This document shows, in pieces, positions 19,636 through 28,853 of a stretch of 64,000 nucleotides of DNA (the stretch's first letter is position 1; each line of letters starts with the position of its first letter). The notes below the pieces were generated by a model. That model was not told the DNA's origin. It saw only the letters and a list, made by a program, of their open reading frames with translations, and searched no databases. Position numbers and translations under genes: made by a program. The stretch spans positions 2,741,658-2,805,657 of the forward strand of contig NZ_CP028897.1 in the NCBI RefSeq assembly GCF_003072645.1. The letters are read 5' to 3'. Origin of the DNA: Dongshaea marina. Its GTDB lineage: Bacteria > Pseudomonadota > Gammaproteobacteria > Enterobacterales > Aeromonadaceae.

Positions 19636-19707
19636 ATGAATCGTTCAACCCTTGTGGGTGCCATCATGTTTCTGCTCGGCTTAGCTCTGGTGTTAATCCT
19701 CGAGTAG
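19636..19707 (+). CDS. possible 23-residue single-helix membrane peptide
   Basis: ATG to TAG encodes MNRSTLVGAIMFLLGLALVL followed by ILE: a short polar start, then one membrane helix. A GGGGGTG sequence lies about 5 bases upstream. It occupies an otherwise empty gap of 337 bases between the HDOD gene and msrAB. Many bacteria make such tiny stress-linked membrane peptides, but no family is recognised here and it may not be translated. Confidence 0.4.
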   Translation: MNRSTLVGAIMFLLGLALVLILE

Positions 19708-19906
19708 CCGAGATCCCAGATCTTGAGACTCCTCCCCTTCCCCTCTCCTGCAAGTCGGTAGCTGCTGTTACAGATAAATCTGAAAGAAATCCCCTGGTGT
19801 CAGGGTCTACTCAGAGACAGAGAATCACCCATCTACCCAAGACAAGGCTCAGGGCAAGTGTATAAAGCTTAAAGCCCGGGCAGTTTTTCATCTCACAGGA
19901 GGCTCC

Positions 19907-20995
19907 ATGAAATTATCGATTTCTCTCCCCTCTCTTACCCTGATTTTTGCTTTCGTCCCTGCGCTGAGCCATGGGGCACAAACCATCATGGATGAAAACA
20001 AGATGATGCAGGATCCTCACAGCTACCAGAGAGCCACCTTTGCCGGCGGCTGCTTCTGGTGCATGGAGGTTCCCTTCGAGCTGGTTCCCGGGGTCAAGAG
20101 TGTGGTCAGTGGCTATGCCGGAGGGATGGAGCCAAACCCCACCTACAAGCAGGTCTCTTCGGGTAAAACCGGTCACATCGAGGTCGTGCAGATCAAATAT
20201 GATCCCAAAAAGGTCAGCTATGAACAGCTACTGCACATCTACTGGCGTCAGTTTGATCCAACCGATGCCGGTGGCTCTTTTGTCGACCGGGGCCCACAGT
20301 ATCGCAGTGCCATCTTCTACCATAATGGGGAGCAACAACTGCTGGCCGAAAAATCCAAGCGGGAATTAGACAAGTCCGGCCGATTTGATAAGCCGATCGT
20401 CACAGAAATCATCGCCTACTCAACCTTCTACCCTGCCGAGGATTACCATCAGGATTTTTATAAAAAGAGCCCGATCCGCTACAAGATCTACCGCTATCGC
20501 TCAGGCCGCGATGAGTTTATCAAGGCCACCTGGAGTAAAGAGCCGGAGTCGTCCGTGACAAAAGAGAAACCCGTCAAACAAGATTTGAAAGCAAGGCTCA
20601 CCCCCATGCAATACAAGGTTACCCAGGAAAATGGCACCGAGCCGGCCTATTCTAATCGCTACTGGGATCATAAGGCCGAAGGGATCTATGTGGACATAGT
20701 CTCGGGTGAGCCACTATTTAGCTCGAAAGATAAATATGACTCAAAAACCGGCTGGCCCAGCTTTACCCGGCCAATCAACCCACAAGCCGTGACTGAGCAT
20801 GTGGATACCAGCTGGTTTATGACCCGCACCGAAGTGCGCAGTCATAAGGCAGACTCTCACCTGGGGCATCTGTTTGAAGATGGACCTGAACCGACCGGAC
20901 TGCGCTACTGCATCAACTCGGCGGCACTGCGTTTTGTTGCCAAATCAGATCTTAAAAAAGAGGGCTATGGAGAATACCTGGCACAGTTTAATTAA
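19907..20995 (+). CDS. msrAB: exported methionine sulfoxide reductase MsrA-MsrB fusion
   Basis: This is a 362-residue protein with a signal peptide (cleavage near SHGAQ, residue 24). The MsrA domain carries GGCFWCME at about residues 47-54 and later [17 protein letters not shown] and YHQDFY. After a charged linker (residues about 210-232), the MsrB domain shows TGWPSF, SHLGHLF and the catalytic Cys in [11 protein letters not shown] near 335. It repairs both stereoisomers of oxidised methionine, here probably in the periplasm. The usual zinc-binding CxxC pairs of MsrB are not visible, as in some fused MsrB domains. ATG follows AGGAGGCTCC. Its stop overlaps the convergent LD-carboxypeptidase stop by 4 bases. 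Confidence 0.93.
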   Translation: MKLSISLPSLTLIFAFVPALSHGAQTIMDENKMMQDPHSYQRATFAGGCFWCMEVPFELVPGVKSVVSGYAGGMEPNPTYKQVSSGKTGHIEVVQIKYDPKKVSYEQLLHIYWRQFDPTDAGGSFVDRGPQYRSAIFYHNGEQQLLAEKSKRELDKSGRFDKPIVTEIIAYSTFYPAEDYHQDFYKKSPIRYKIYRYRSGRDEFIKATWSKEPESSVTKEKPVKQDLKARLTPMQYKVTQENGTEPAYSNRYWDHKAEGIYVDIVSGEPLFSSKDKYDSKTGWPSFTRPINPQAVTEHVDTSWFMTRTEVRSHKADSHLGHLFEDGPEPTGLRYCINSAALRFVAKSDLKKEGYGEYLAQFN

Positions 20996-22008
20996 TCCTC
21001 ACATAGCCAGGGCTGCTCAAGGATGAGCTGCCCGCTATCAAAATCGATACAGGCCTCAATCCCAATTGGCAGGGTTAACATGGGGTGGGTATGGCAGCAA
21101 TCAAAGCCATTAACGATGGGAAGAGGCTGACCATTGAGAACCTCTCCGAGCAGCTCCAGGGGAGTACACCCCGTCCCCAGATCATCAAAACCTTCATGCT
21201 TACCCAAGATGATCGCGCTAACCCTGTCAAACACCCCGTTAAGCTTGAGCATAGAAAAAGAGCGCTCCACAGTCGCCATATCTTTCAGACTATCTTCAAT
21301 AAATAGAATATCTCCAGGCCCTATTTCAGGCATGTAAGGACTCCCCCAGATACCACTCAGGGTATTTAGATTTCCACCCATCAGGCGCCCTCTCACCCTG
21401 CCAGCTCCGATAAACTCACAGTTATTGGGATAACAGGCTTTTGCTCTCGTCTGATTTTCCCAGTCGATATATTCATCACTCCAGAGCTCGGGCGCCCGGT
21501 AACGATAGGGAAGCTGTTGTGGTTCACAGAGGATCTGATAAAACGAATCAAAGGTCTGCTCAACCAGAGGTGAAAACTCTCCAAACGAAGCTACCAATGC
21601 CGGCCCATAGAAGGTGATGAGGCCGGTTTGGGCATAGATCCCGAGCAGCAGCGCCGTCACATCCGAGTAGCCGATAATGATCTTGGGATCATCTCGCAGG
21701 GCCTGATAATCCAGATATGGCAGCAGTGAGTTGCTGTTCATCCCACCTATGGTTGAGATGATGCAGCGCACCTCGGGATCACGAATCAGCTGGTTGAGCT
21801 CTTCGGCGCGTTCGCTAATGCTCCCCGAGCGATAATAATCGCTTTTTGAAGTGAGCTGACCGGCGATGAGTTTAAAGCCCCGGGCCTGAAGAAACTGCTT
21901 CGCCCTGGCAAAACGTTTTGGAGCAAAGGCTGTTGCCGGGGAAGAGGGAGAGAAAAAGCCGATGCCATCACCGGGTTGCAAGGGTGGAGGGTATAAAGTT
22001 GTAATCAC
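20992..22008 (-). CDS. S66 family LD-carboxypeptidase / MccF-like peptidase
   Basis: The 338 residues have the S66 layout. The nucleophile is Ser115 in GYSDVTAL, the Glu is in LFIEDSLKD and the His is in [13 protein letters not shown]. Early landmarks are the [11 protein letters not shown] loop and the [19 protein letters not shown] segment. Members cut the L,D-bond of murein tetrapeptides (LdcA) or detoxify microcin C-like peptide-nucleotides (MccF). The length and the [19 protein letters not shown] block look closer to the MccF-like branch, but I cannot separate the two. No transporter or microcin genes are nearby. Confidence 0.85.
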   Translation of the reverse strand: MITTLYPPPLQPGDGIGFFSPSSPATAFAPKRFARAKQFLQARGFKLIAGQLTSKSDYYRSGSISERAEELNQLIRDPEVRCIISTIGGMNSNSLLPYLDYQALRDDPKIIIGYSDVTALLLGIYAQTGLITFYGPALVASFGEFSPLVEQTFDSFYQILCEPQQLPYRYRAPELWSDEYIDWENQTRAKACYPNNCEFIGAGRVRGRLMGGNLNTLSGIWGSPYMPEIGPGDILFIEDSLKDMATVERSFSMLKLNGVFDRVSAIILGKHEGFDDLGTGCTPLELLGEVLNGQPLPIVNGFDCCHTHPMLTLPIGIEACIDFDSGQLILEQPWLCED

Positions 22009-22117
22009 TGTCTTCCTTAACTGTTACGCTAAATCCATCAGCAGTAAAACTAGCATGAGAAAGACCCAGGTTCGAGGCAAGATGCTCACTCAGGTGGCGA
22101 TTAAAAGTAAATTTCTG

Positions 22118-22294
22118 CTAACTGGATAGATCTTCAACCTTGTGACTCAGATGCTGCTGAAGCATATGCCAGGTCGCAGGGTCCGTATCCACACTCAGGG
22201 ATGTCACCATCCATACGCCAAGTAGCCAGACAATTACAACCAGCAGGCAGATCACACGCGTATTCACTATTTCGTCTTCCTTTACTCGGCTCAT
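22118..22294 (-). CDS. small single-pass membrane protein, 58 residues
   Basis: ATG 22294 to TAG encodes a short charged start (MSRVKEDEIVNTR), one membrane helix (VICLLVVIVWLLGVWMV) and a polar tail ending HKVEDLSS. A GTG start at 22267 has a better ribosome site (AAGGAAG, 8 bases ahead) and would give 49 residues. I recognise no family. The helix and ribosome site make translation plausible. It lies upstream of the S66 peptidase in the same direction, about 110 bases away, so the two may be co-transcribed. Confidence 0.5.
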   Translation of the reverse strand: MSRVKEDEIVNTRVICLLVVIVWLLGVWMVTSLSVDTDPATWHMLQQHLSHKVEDLSS

Positions 22295-22486
22295 GGCTCA
22301 CCATGAAAAGAAGTGAATATAGCAAATCTTTAACTATTTTGTAGTATCAAAGCATGCTTTTTATGTATTTATACTGGATATTAAGCAATTTAACCGCTCA
22401 TTATTTTTGTCCGCATTAGCCTGCTATTTTCAAGCTTCAAGCACCAAGATCCCGCCAGGCGCTCTCGGTTCTCATATTGCCCCCAT

Positions 22487-22516
22487 AAAAAACGCCAGCT
22501 TCTGCTGGCGTTTTTT
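22487..22516 (-). terminator. terminator after sdaA copy 1 (works in both directions)
   Basis: A CGCCAGC / GCTGGCG stem is flanked by A-runs and a run of six T. The matching hairpin after sdaA copy 2 at 27410 has the same stem, so the duplication covered the terminator. Confidence 0.9.
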
Positions 22517-22536
22517 ATCAGAATACAGGGTGCTCC

Positions 22537-23900
22537 TTAGCAGCACTCTACCTTGATCGCGAGTCCCCCCTTAGAGGTCTCACGATACTTGGGATCCATA
22601 TCCTTTCCTGTGACATACATGGTCTCAATGACCTTATCCAGAGAGACCCGGGGTTTGAAGGTGCGCTGCAGCGCCATCCGGGTGGCATTGATTGATTTCA
22701 CTGCGGCAATAGCATTGCGTTCGATGCAGGGCACCTGCACCTGGCCTGCGATCGGATCACAGGTCAGTCCAAGGTTATGCTCCATCGCGATTTCGGCCGC
22801 GGAGCAGATATGCTCCGGGCTGGCACCAAAGAGCTCGGCCAGGCCCGCCGAAGCCATGGAGCAGGCAACGCCCACCTCCCCTGGCAGCCAACTTCGGCAC
22901 CAGATATGGACGCATTCATCTGATACAGGATACCGATCGCCCCCGCCGTCAGGTAAAAACGGGTCACCTCATCCTGAGTCAATGGATTGATGAACTTGTT
23001 GTAATAGGAGAGTACCGCAGGGATGATCCCGGCAGCCCCATTGGTGGGCGCCGTCACCACCCGGCCACCGGCTGCATTCTCTTCACTTACCGCCAGGGCA
23101 AACATGTTCACCCAATCTACCACCTGCATCGGGTCGTTATTAAGAGGGCCGGATGCCACCAGCTTACGGTGCAGAGCGGCAGCACGGCGTGGTACTTTCA
23201 GAGGCCCAGCCAGCACTCCTTCGGTGTGCATGCCGCGCTCGACCCCCTCTTCCATCACCTGCCAGATCGCCCCCAGCTTTTCATGGATCTGCTCTTCCAA
23301 GGCATGGGTCAGCTCGTTCTTCATCATCAATGAAGCGATAGATATCCCCTGATCCTGACACAGAGCCAGCATCTCATCGGCGCTTTCAAAATGATAAGGA
23401 ACTTTGGCGCCCCCCGGACACTGAGGTTTACCAAAGTTCTCATCGTCAACGATAATCCCGCCACCGATGGAGTAGTAAGTCTTGCTCAGCAACAGCTCTT
23501 CACCGGCATATGCGCTCAGCACCATGCCGTTCTCGTGCTTAGGCAAACACTCATCATGGAACACCATGGCTGAAGCGGGAAAAGCAACCTGATGACCCAC
23601 AGCCCCAAGAGGAAGCATTTGTGTGGCTTCCACTAGCTTGAGGAATCCTTCGGTTGCATCCAGATCCACGGTTGCTGGCAAGTTACCCGCCAATCCCAGC
23701 AGGATGGCGCTGTCGGTGTGGTGCCCCTTGCCGGTCCAGGACAAAGAACCATAGATGTCAACCACCAGACGATCAACTTGGTTGAGCAATAGCTTCTCAC
23801 TCAGGAGATCGCTGAACTCTTTAGCGGCCTTCATCGGTCCGACGGTATGTGAGCTTGATGGTCCAACACCGATTTTGAAAATTTCAAATACACTGATCAT
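22537..23900 (-). CDS. sdaA: L-serine dehydratase (iron-sulfur), copy 1, with one-base frameshift
   Basis: This enzyme converts L-serine to pyruvate and ammonia with a [4Fe-4S] cluster. The start [11 protein letters not shown] at 23900 has AGGAGT seven bases before it. [15 protein letters not shown] and [10 protein letters not shown] are family marks. As printed, the frame breaks at a run of four C (22878-22881), between GCQG and VGVACSM, exactly where a cluster cysteine lies. One more base there gives 454 residues, nearly identical to copy 2 at 27461. It follows sdaC copy 1 by 27 bases. Probably a sequencing error. If real, copy 1 would be dead while copy 2 is intact. Confidence 0.88.
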
Positions 23901-23927
23901 TTGTCATACTCCTGTGATTGACAAAGA

Positions 23928-25235
23928 TTAAGAGAAGAAGCTGTAGAGTACGCCTGAGATAGCAACTAGCCCCATGACCCCAATAAACAGATTGCTCAGC
24001 TTGCCGCGGTATTTTTGCAGAGCAGGGACGGTGCGGATCGCATAGACAGGCATGATGAAGAGGATCACCGCAATCACAGGGCCGCCGATCTCACCAATCA
24101 GATTCAGGATACTTGGATTGATCACTGCCACCAGCCAGACGGTTACCGCAATAAACAGGGTTGAAAACAGACCGACGGCCTTCATATTGAGGGTTTTACC
24201 CATGGCCTCAGCCTGCTGGGTAATCACCCCATTGAGCCCCTCATGAGCACCGAGGAAGGTCCCGAAGAAGGCTGCCCCGATCGAGATAATCGCAACGATT
24301 GGCGCGACATAGGCCATCAGTGGGCTGCCCATGGACTCACCGAGCTCAGTCAGCACTGTGATGTTGGCTGCCTGTGCATGATGAAGCTGTGCGGGGGTCA
24401 GTGCCAGCACACAGGAAAATACGAAGAACATCACAAAGAACAGCAGCAATGAGGAGCTACCACGCAGGATCTTATCGGAGCGCTCAACCGCCGCATCTTT
24501 GCCCATCCGCTTACGCTGTGCCACCGCAAAGCTTGAGATTGCGGGCGAATGGTTAAATGCGAACACCAGCACCGGAATAGTCAGCCACAAGGTTTTCAGG
24601 AAGCCTCCCGCCGAAGGAACCACCTGCAAAGAAGCGGCTGTCCAGTGCGGGATCATATATAAAGAGAGCAAAAACAGGATGCCGATTAGCGGATAAACCA
24701 GTGCCTGGCAGATAAACAGCATCAGCTTGCGACCGGTCATGATCACCGCCATCAGGATCGCGATCAGGATCAAGGCCAGCAGAGGACGGTTCATCGGCGC
24801 GACATGAACGATATCGACCAGAAAGCTATTGACCGTGTTGGTCAGGGCAACTCCGTAGAGGAGTAGAATCGGGTAGACGGCAAAGAAATAGAGAAAGGTG
24901 ATCACCTTACCGCCAAATGAGCCGAAAAACTCCACCACCACATTGGTAATATCTGAATCGTTACCGGCTTTAGATGCCAACACAAAGCGTGACAGGTTCC
25001 GGTGTGCCAGGTAAGTCATGGGCCCCACCAGAAGCACCATGATCACCAGCGGCCAGAAGCCTCCCATCCCGGCCCGAATCGGCAAAAACAGAACGCCCGC
25101 TCCAATGGCGGTCCCCACCAGGCTAATCATCCACTTGGTATCTTCAAAACCCCAGGCCCTGCTCACAGGTTGTTCCGAAGTTTTGGCATTTAATTCTTCG
25201 GTTTTAGACAAACCGGATTCTATTGATCGTTCCAT
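23928..25235 (-). CDS. sdaC: SdaC-type serine transporter, copy 1
   Basis: This 435-residue HAAAP-family permease has 11 or so membrane helices. The N-terminal cytoplasmic part is followed by the family block DTKWMISLVGTAIGAGVLFLP near residue 33, and FNHSPAISSFAVAQR lies mid-protein. It imports L-serine with protons to feed the SdaA enzyme encoded 27 bases downstream. A paralogue with its own sdaA lies at 28854-30212. The two proteins agree along their length, differing mainly at the N-terminus. Confidence 0.92.
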   Translation of the reverse strand: MERSIESGLSKTEELNAKTSEQPVSRAWGFEDTKWMISLVGTAIGAGVLFLPIRAGMGGFWPLVIMVLLVGPMTYLAHRNLSRFVLASKAGNDSDITNVVVEFFGSFGGKVITFLYFFAVYPILLLYGVALTNTVNSFLVDIVHVAPMNRPLLALILIAILMAVIMTGRKLMLFICQALVYPLIGILFLLSLYMIPHWTAASLQVVPSAGGFLKTLWLTIPVLVFAFNHSPAISSFAVAQRKRMGKDAAVERSDKILRGSSSLLLFFVMFFVFSCVLALTPAQLHHAQAANITVLTELGESMGSPLMAYVAPIVAIISIGAAFFGTFLGAHEGLNGVITQQAEAMGKTLNMKAVGLFSTLFIAVTVWLVAVINPSILNLIGEIGGPVIAVILFIMPVYAIRTVPALQKYRGKLSNLFIGVMGLVAISGVLYSFFS

Positions 25236-26204
25236 TGTTATTCCATAGATAATTTTTATCGATTGAGAAAGACTAAAAAAGAAAACTCAAAAACTAACTA
25301 AGAGCCTGAAGAATAGAACCATCTCTTACATTAAAAAAGTAATAAATTAATTAGTTAGACGTTCTGTGAAGGAAATCTCAAAAAATATCGATCGAGATCA
25401 CAATTACAGGTGTAACAGTAACAATTGTGATTAATTAACCACCATATATTAGGCTAACGATTAGGTCATCTCGAAAATAACTTGATCTCAATCACAATAA
25501 CTTATGCACAAAATCGATATTGAAAGTGAGTCTGAATTATCAATATGAAAATACTGAATTATTAATAGATAAACTGACCCTGAGTTGCTCAACGCGATAA
25601 CACACAGATAAATGAAACCCACAAAACCCCTTTATATCAACAACTTGTGGTAATGCTTCAGATTTTTAACCAAACAGAGAAATAGATAACAAATCGATAA
25701 CCAGACATAATGTAATCTGAACGGAAGATAGGTTTACTCATCTATTTTATCTGCCGCAATTATCAATAACTTATTCGAGTTATAAGAAAATTCAGCCAGA
25801 AGTTAAGTTTAATAAAGTTGATTTTTAAAAATCAACTCTTAATAAATATCACCTTGATGATTCATGAGAATAAAATGAGACTCATATAGCTACAAAGCTG
25901 GTGAGAAAATATAAACAGTTTCTGTACAAAAACTAAAAACATACCTCAATTGCATGAGCTATATCACAGAAAAGTAGAATATCCTCAAAAACCAGATAAT
26001 TTGAATCTTATGAACAAATGATCCCCGGTGCTTACCTCATGGAATTTCAGGCTCTTCCTTTGGATTGGCTTCTGAAAAGCATAGGGCGATTGAAGCCAAA
26101 TGGCAGAATGCCTTGGAGCGGCTTTTTGCAGCTACACAGCATTATTTCCGAGCTCGCCTCAGCGTTCATTTACGGGGGTTAGCTCTCCCCTTTGATTCGT
26201 GCCG
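25236..26204. other. AT-rich control region upstream of sdaC copy 1, plus unassigned spacer
   Basis: The first 800 bases are strongly AT-rich and contain several TCACA half-sites (25398, 25432 in TGTGATTAATTA, 25493). They should hold the sdaC1 promoter, reading left. From about 26040 the base composition rises and hairpin-rich sequence begins. No reading frame with a convincing start is present. Part of the first 200 bases resembles the region upstream of sdaC copy 2. Confidence 0.5.
25384..25405. promoter_or_regulatory. candidate CRP site upstream of sdaC copy 1
   Basis: The segment AATATCGATCGAGATCACAATT agrees with the CRP consensus at about 15 of 22 positions, with a perfect GATCACA right half. 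It sits about 150 bases before the sdaC1 start. A related site is found upstream of sdaC copy 2. Confidence 0.4.
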
Positions 26205-26307
26205 AAAAATCATAAAGTGATTTGAAGTTGAGCAGCATGGACGCTGCGAGTGCGCAACCAGTATAGGGATATACTATCTGCGCTGTGCTTCAAAACACTA
26301 TGATTTT
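26205..26307. repeat. 103-base element with long terminal inverted arms
   Basis: The left arm (26205-26227) and right arm (26288-26307) are imperfect inverse complements over about 20 bases, AAAATCATA...TTTGAAG against CTTCAAA...TATGATTTT. Between them lie a GCAGC-ATGGAC-GCTGC hairpin (26232-26247) and an AGTATA-GGGA-TATACT hairpin. The whole could fold as a branched structure. The ATGGA loop is the same as in module B and in the 10148 hairpin, so it may belong to the same repeat family. Confidence 0.6.
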
Positions 26308-26369
26308 GAGGGATATGTGAATCGAGCGGCACCCTCGGGGTTGTTAGGGGGACTGGCTGAGCAGTCCCT

Positions 26370-26516
26370 GCCATACAGGATGTATCAATGCCGTGGAAGG
26401 CTGGATGCCTGAGAACGGCCTAACCCGTAGATAGCTTACGCCATCCAAGGCTACCGCTACATTCGCACCTCCATGTGCAGCATCCACGGCCGGATAATTG
26501 TGCCGCCAGGCACAAA
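26370..26516. repeat. module C repeat (copy 1)
   Basis: This block resembles 27150-27361. It starts with an ATACAGGATGTATCAATG segment, continues with a GGATGCCTGAGAACGGCCT segment, and ends in a 60-base stretch (26454-26516: CGCTACATTCGCACCTCCAT through GCCGCCAGGCACAAA) that is almost identical at 27299-27361. It contains short inverted repeats but no reading frame. Confidence 0.75.
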
Positions 26517-26905
26517 CCAGCTACCGCAGGTCAAACTGCTCCACATTTGTATCCTGCGGATGGATGACTTGCAGCTACGCTGCATTTGCCGGTGCTGACC
26601 GGCGACAGGCAAGAAGGTGCGCTCGCCCGCACCCTCTTGCATCTCCCGGGGCAGCCCGGATCTCGCTGAACCCTCACAATAACAGGGAATTGGAGGCACC
26701 AAACAAACGGGATATCCCTATCCCGGTTGTTTTCTCGCAACCTCCTGTCTCTCTACCTCCAATACCCAAGTTATTATTCGGCGCTCGCTCACGGGGGATT
26801 AAACACCTTCTCTTCGATTAAGCTTCTAAGGTCGTTTATATGCTTCTTGGTGTTTGATTATTTCGAGGCAGGACGCCGAGCCGCGTAGCTCGATGGAGGG
26901 GTGAA

Positions 26906-26972
26906 GTGACTCCCAGAGTCACGAAACGCGAGATAGGATATCGAGCTGGGGGAGTTTATCAGGGATGATAAA
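26906..26972. repeat. module A repeat (copy 2)
   Basis: A hairpin GTGACT-CCCAG-AGTCAC is followed by GAAACG, GAGATAGGATA, CGAGCTGG and a TTTATC-AGGGAT-GATAAA hairpin. The order and spacing match 4746-4812, but the stems differ while staying paired. A further strong hairpin, GTTACTTTG / CAAAGTAAC, follows at 26997-27022. Confidence 0.75.
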
Positions 26973-27149
26973 TGCATCGCGCAGAGCGAGCCTTTGGTTA
27001 CTTTGAGCGATACCAAAGTAACTCGACCGCCGGGCGAATACGGCAATATGGCGAAGCCATAAACCAGCTGGCAGCAAGCCACGCAACCAAAATACCGGGG
27101 TGTCCTTGGGAGTAAAGAGGGTATTGGACAAGCATGTACCTACTATGCA

Positions 27150-27361
27150 GGGATGTATTAATGCAATGGAAGACAGGACGTCTGGGAACAGCCTCTTCCC
27201 GCAGGTCGCTATCGTCGATTACCATCCCTGATAATCTCTCCCTGCTCGGTATCCTTACCTCACGTTACGTTACTCCGAGAGTAACTACACCCATGACTAT
27301 CGCTACATTCGCACCTCCATGTGCAGCATCCACGGCCGGACAATTGTGCCGCCAGGCACAA
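27150..27361. repeat. module C repeat (copy 2) containing an inverted module A
   Basis: The outer parts match 26370-26516. Inserted within it, 27219-27285 is an inverted copy of module A: CATCCCTGATAA, GCTCGGTATCCTTACCTC, CGTTACG, then the hairpin GTTACT-CCGAG-AGTAAC. The nesting shows that module A has moved or been exchanged independently of module C. Confidence 0.75.
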
Positions 27362-27409
27362 AACCGCTGACCGCAGGTCAAACGAATCCCCCACTATGCT
27401 GCAGTAGAT

Positions 27410-27438
27410 AAAAAAACGCCAGCGGATGCTGGCGTTTA
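27410..27438 (-). terminator. terminator after sdaA copy 2
   Basis: A CGCCAGC-GGAT-GCTGGCG stem is followed, on the minus strand, by a run of seven T. It is paralogous to the terminator at 22487. Confidence 0.88.
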
Positions 27439-27460
27439 TTCTCAGGATAGCGGGTGCTTG

Positions 27461-28825
27461 TTAGCAGCACTCTACCTTGATCGCGAGACCGCCTTTAGAG
27501 GTTTCACGATACTTAGGATCCATATCCTTACCGGTCGCGTACATGGTCTCGATCACCTTGTCCAGAGAGACACGCGGTGCCGAGGTACGCTGCAGAGCCA
27601 TACGAGTCGAGTTGATCGACTTCACCGCTGCGATCGCATTACGCTCGATGCAGGGTACCTGCACCTGTCCTGCGATCGGATCACAGGTTAGTCCCAGATT
27701 ATGCTCCATACCGATCTCTGCCGCAGAGCAGATATGCTCAGGGCTGGCACCCAAGAGCTCAGCCAGACCCGCTGAAGCCATTGAACAGGCAACACCCACC
27801 TCACCCTGACAGCCAACTTCGGCGCCAGAGATGGATGCGTTCATCTGGTACAGGATACCGATCGCAGCCGCAGTCAGGTAGAAGCGAGCAATCTCATCAC
27901 GAGTCAACGGATTGATGAACTTGTTGTAGTAGGAGATCACCGCAGGGATGATTCCCGCAGCACCATTGGTTGGTGCAGTCACTACGCGGCCACCGGCTGC
28001 GTTCTCTTCACTCACCGCCAGGGCAAACATGTTGACCCAGTCAACAACCTGCATCGGATCATTGTTCAGAGAGCCTGAAGCAACCAGCTTACGGTGCAGA
28101 GCCGCGGCACGGCGTGGCACCTTCAGAGGACCGGCCAGCACACCTTCGGTACGCATGCCACGCTCAACCCCCTCTTTCATCACCTGCCAGATCGCATCGA
28201 GCTTTTCATGGATCTGCTCTTCAGATGCATGAGTCAGCTCGTTCTTCATCATCAAGGCAGAGATAGAGATCCCCTGCTCATGGCACAGCGCCAGCATCTC
28301 TTCGGCACTTTCAAAATGATAAGGAACCTTGGCACCACCCGGACACTGAGGCTTACCGAAGTTCTCATCATCGACGATGAGGCCGCCACCGATGGAGTAG
28401 TAGGTCTTGCTCAGCAGCAACTCTTCACCGGCAAACGCGCTCAGTACCATGCCATTTTCATGCTTTGGCAGGCACTCATCATGGAACACCATGGCAGAAG
28501 CAGGGAAGGCAACCTGGTGGCCGGCCGATCCCAGAGGAAGCATTTCGGTTGCTTCGACCAGCTTGAGAAACCCTTCGGTTGCATCCAGATCAACGGTTGC
28601 AGGCAGGTTTCCGGCCAATCCTAGCAGGATAGCGCTGTCGGTGTGGTGCCCTTTTCCGGTCCAGGACAAAGAACCATAGACATCAACAACCACACGGTCA
28701 GCTTTATTGAGTAGCAGTTTCTCACTGAGAAGATCGCTGAACTCTTTAGCAGCCTTCATCGGCCCCACAGTGTGGGAGCTTGATGGACCGACACCGATTT
28801 TAAAAATATCAAATACACTGATCAT
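27461..28825 (-). CDS. sdaA: L-serine dehydratase (iron-sulfur), copy 2, intact
   Basis: This is a 454-residue enzyme from the ATG at 28825 ([11 protein letters not shown]). A GTG four codons earlier is possible. The N-terminal half has [15 protein letters not shown]. The C-terminal half carries the cluster cysteines in [12 protein letters not shown] and in [19 protein letters not shown]. It deaminates L-serine to pyruvate. Copy 1 at 22537 differs by scattered substitutions and a frameshift, so this copy is the secure source of the activity. It follows sdaC copy 2 closely. Confidence 0.95.
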   Translation of the reverse strand: MISVFDIFKIGVGPSSSHTVGPMKAAKEFSDLLSEKLLLNKADRVVVDVYGSLSWTGKGHHTDSAILLGLAGNLPATVDLDATEGFLKLVEATEMLPLGSAGHQVAFPASAMVFHDECLPKHENGMVLSAFAGEELLLSKTYYSIGGGLIVDDENFGKPQCPGGAKVPYHFESAEEMLALCHEQGISISALMMKNELTHASEEQIHEKLDAIWQVMKEGVERGMRTEGVLAGPLKVPRRAAALHRKLVASGSLNNDPMQVVDWVNMFALAVSEENAAGGRVVTAPTNGAAGIIPAVISYYNKFINPLTRDEIARFYLTAAAIGILYQMNASISGAEVGCQGEVGVACSMASAGLAELLGASPEHICSAAEIGMEHNLGLTCDPIAGQVQVPCIERNAIAAVKSINSTRMALQRTSAPRVSLDKVIETMYATGKDMDPKYRETSKGGLAIKVECC

Positions 28826-28853
28826 TGTTTCACTCACTTACATCTAACAAGTG

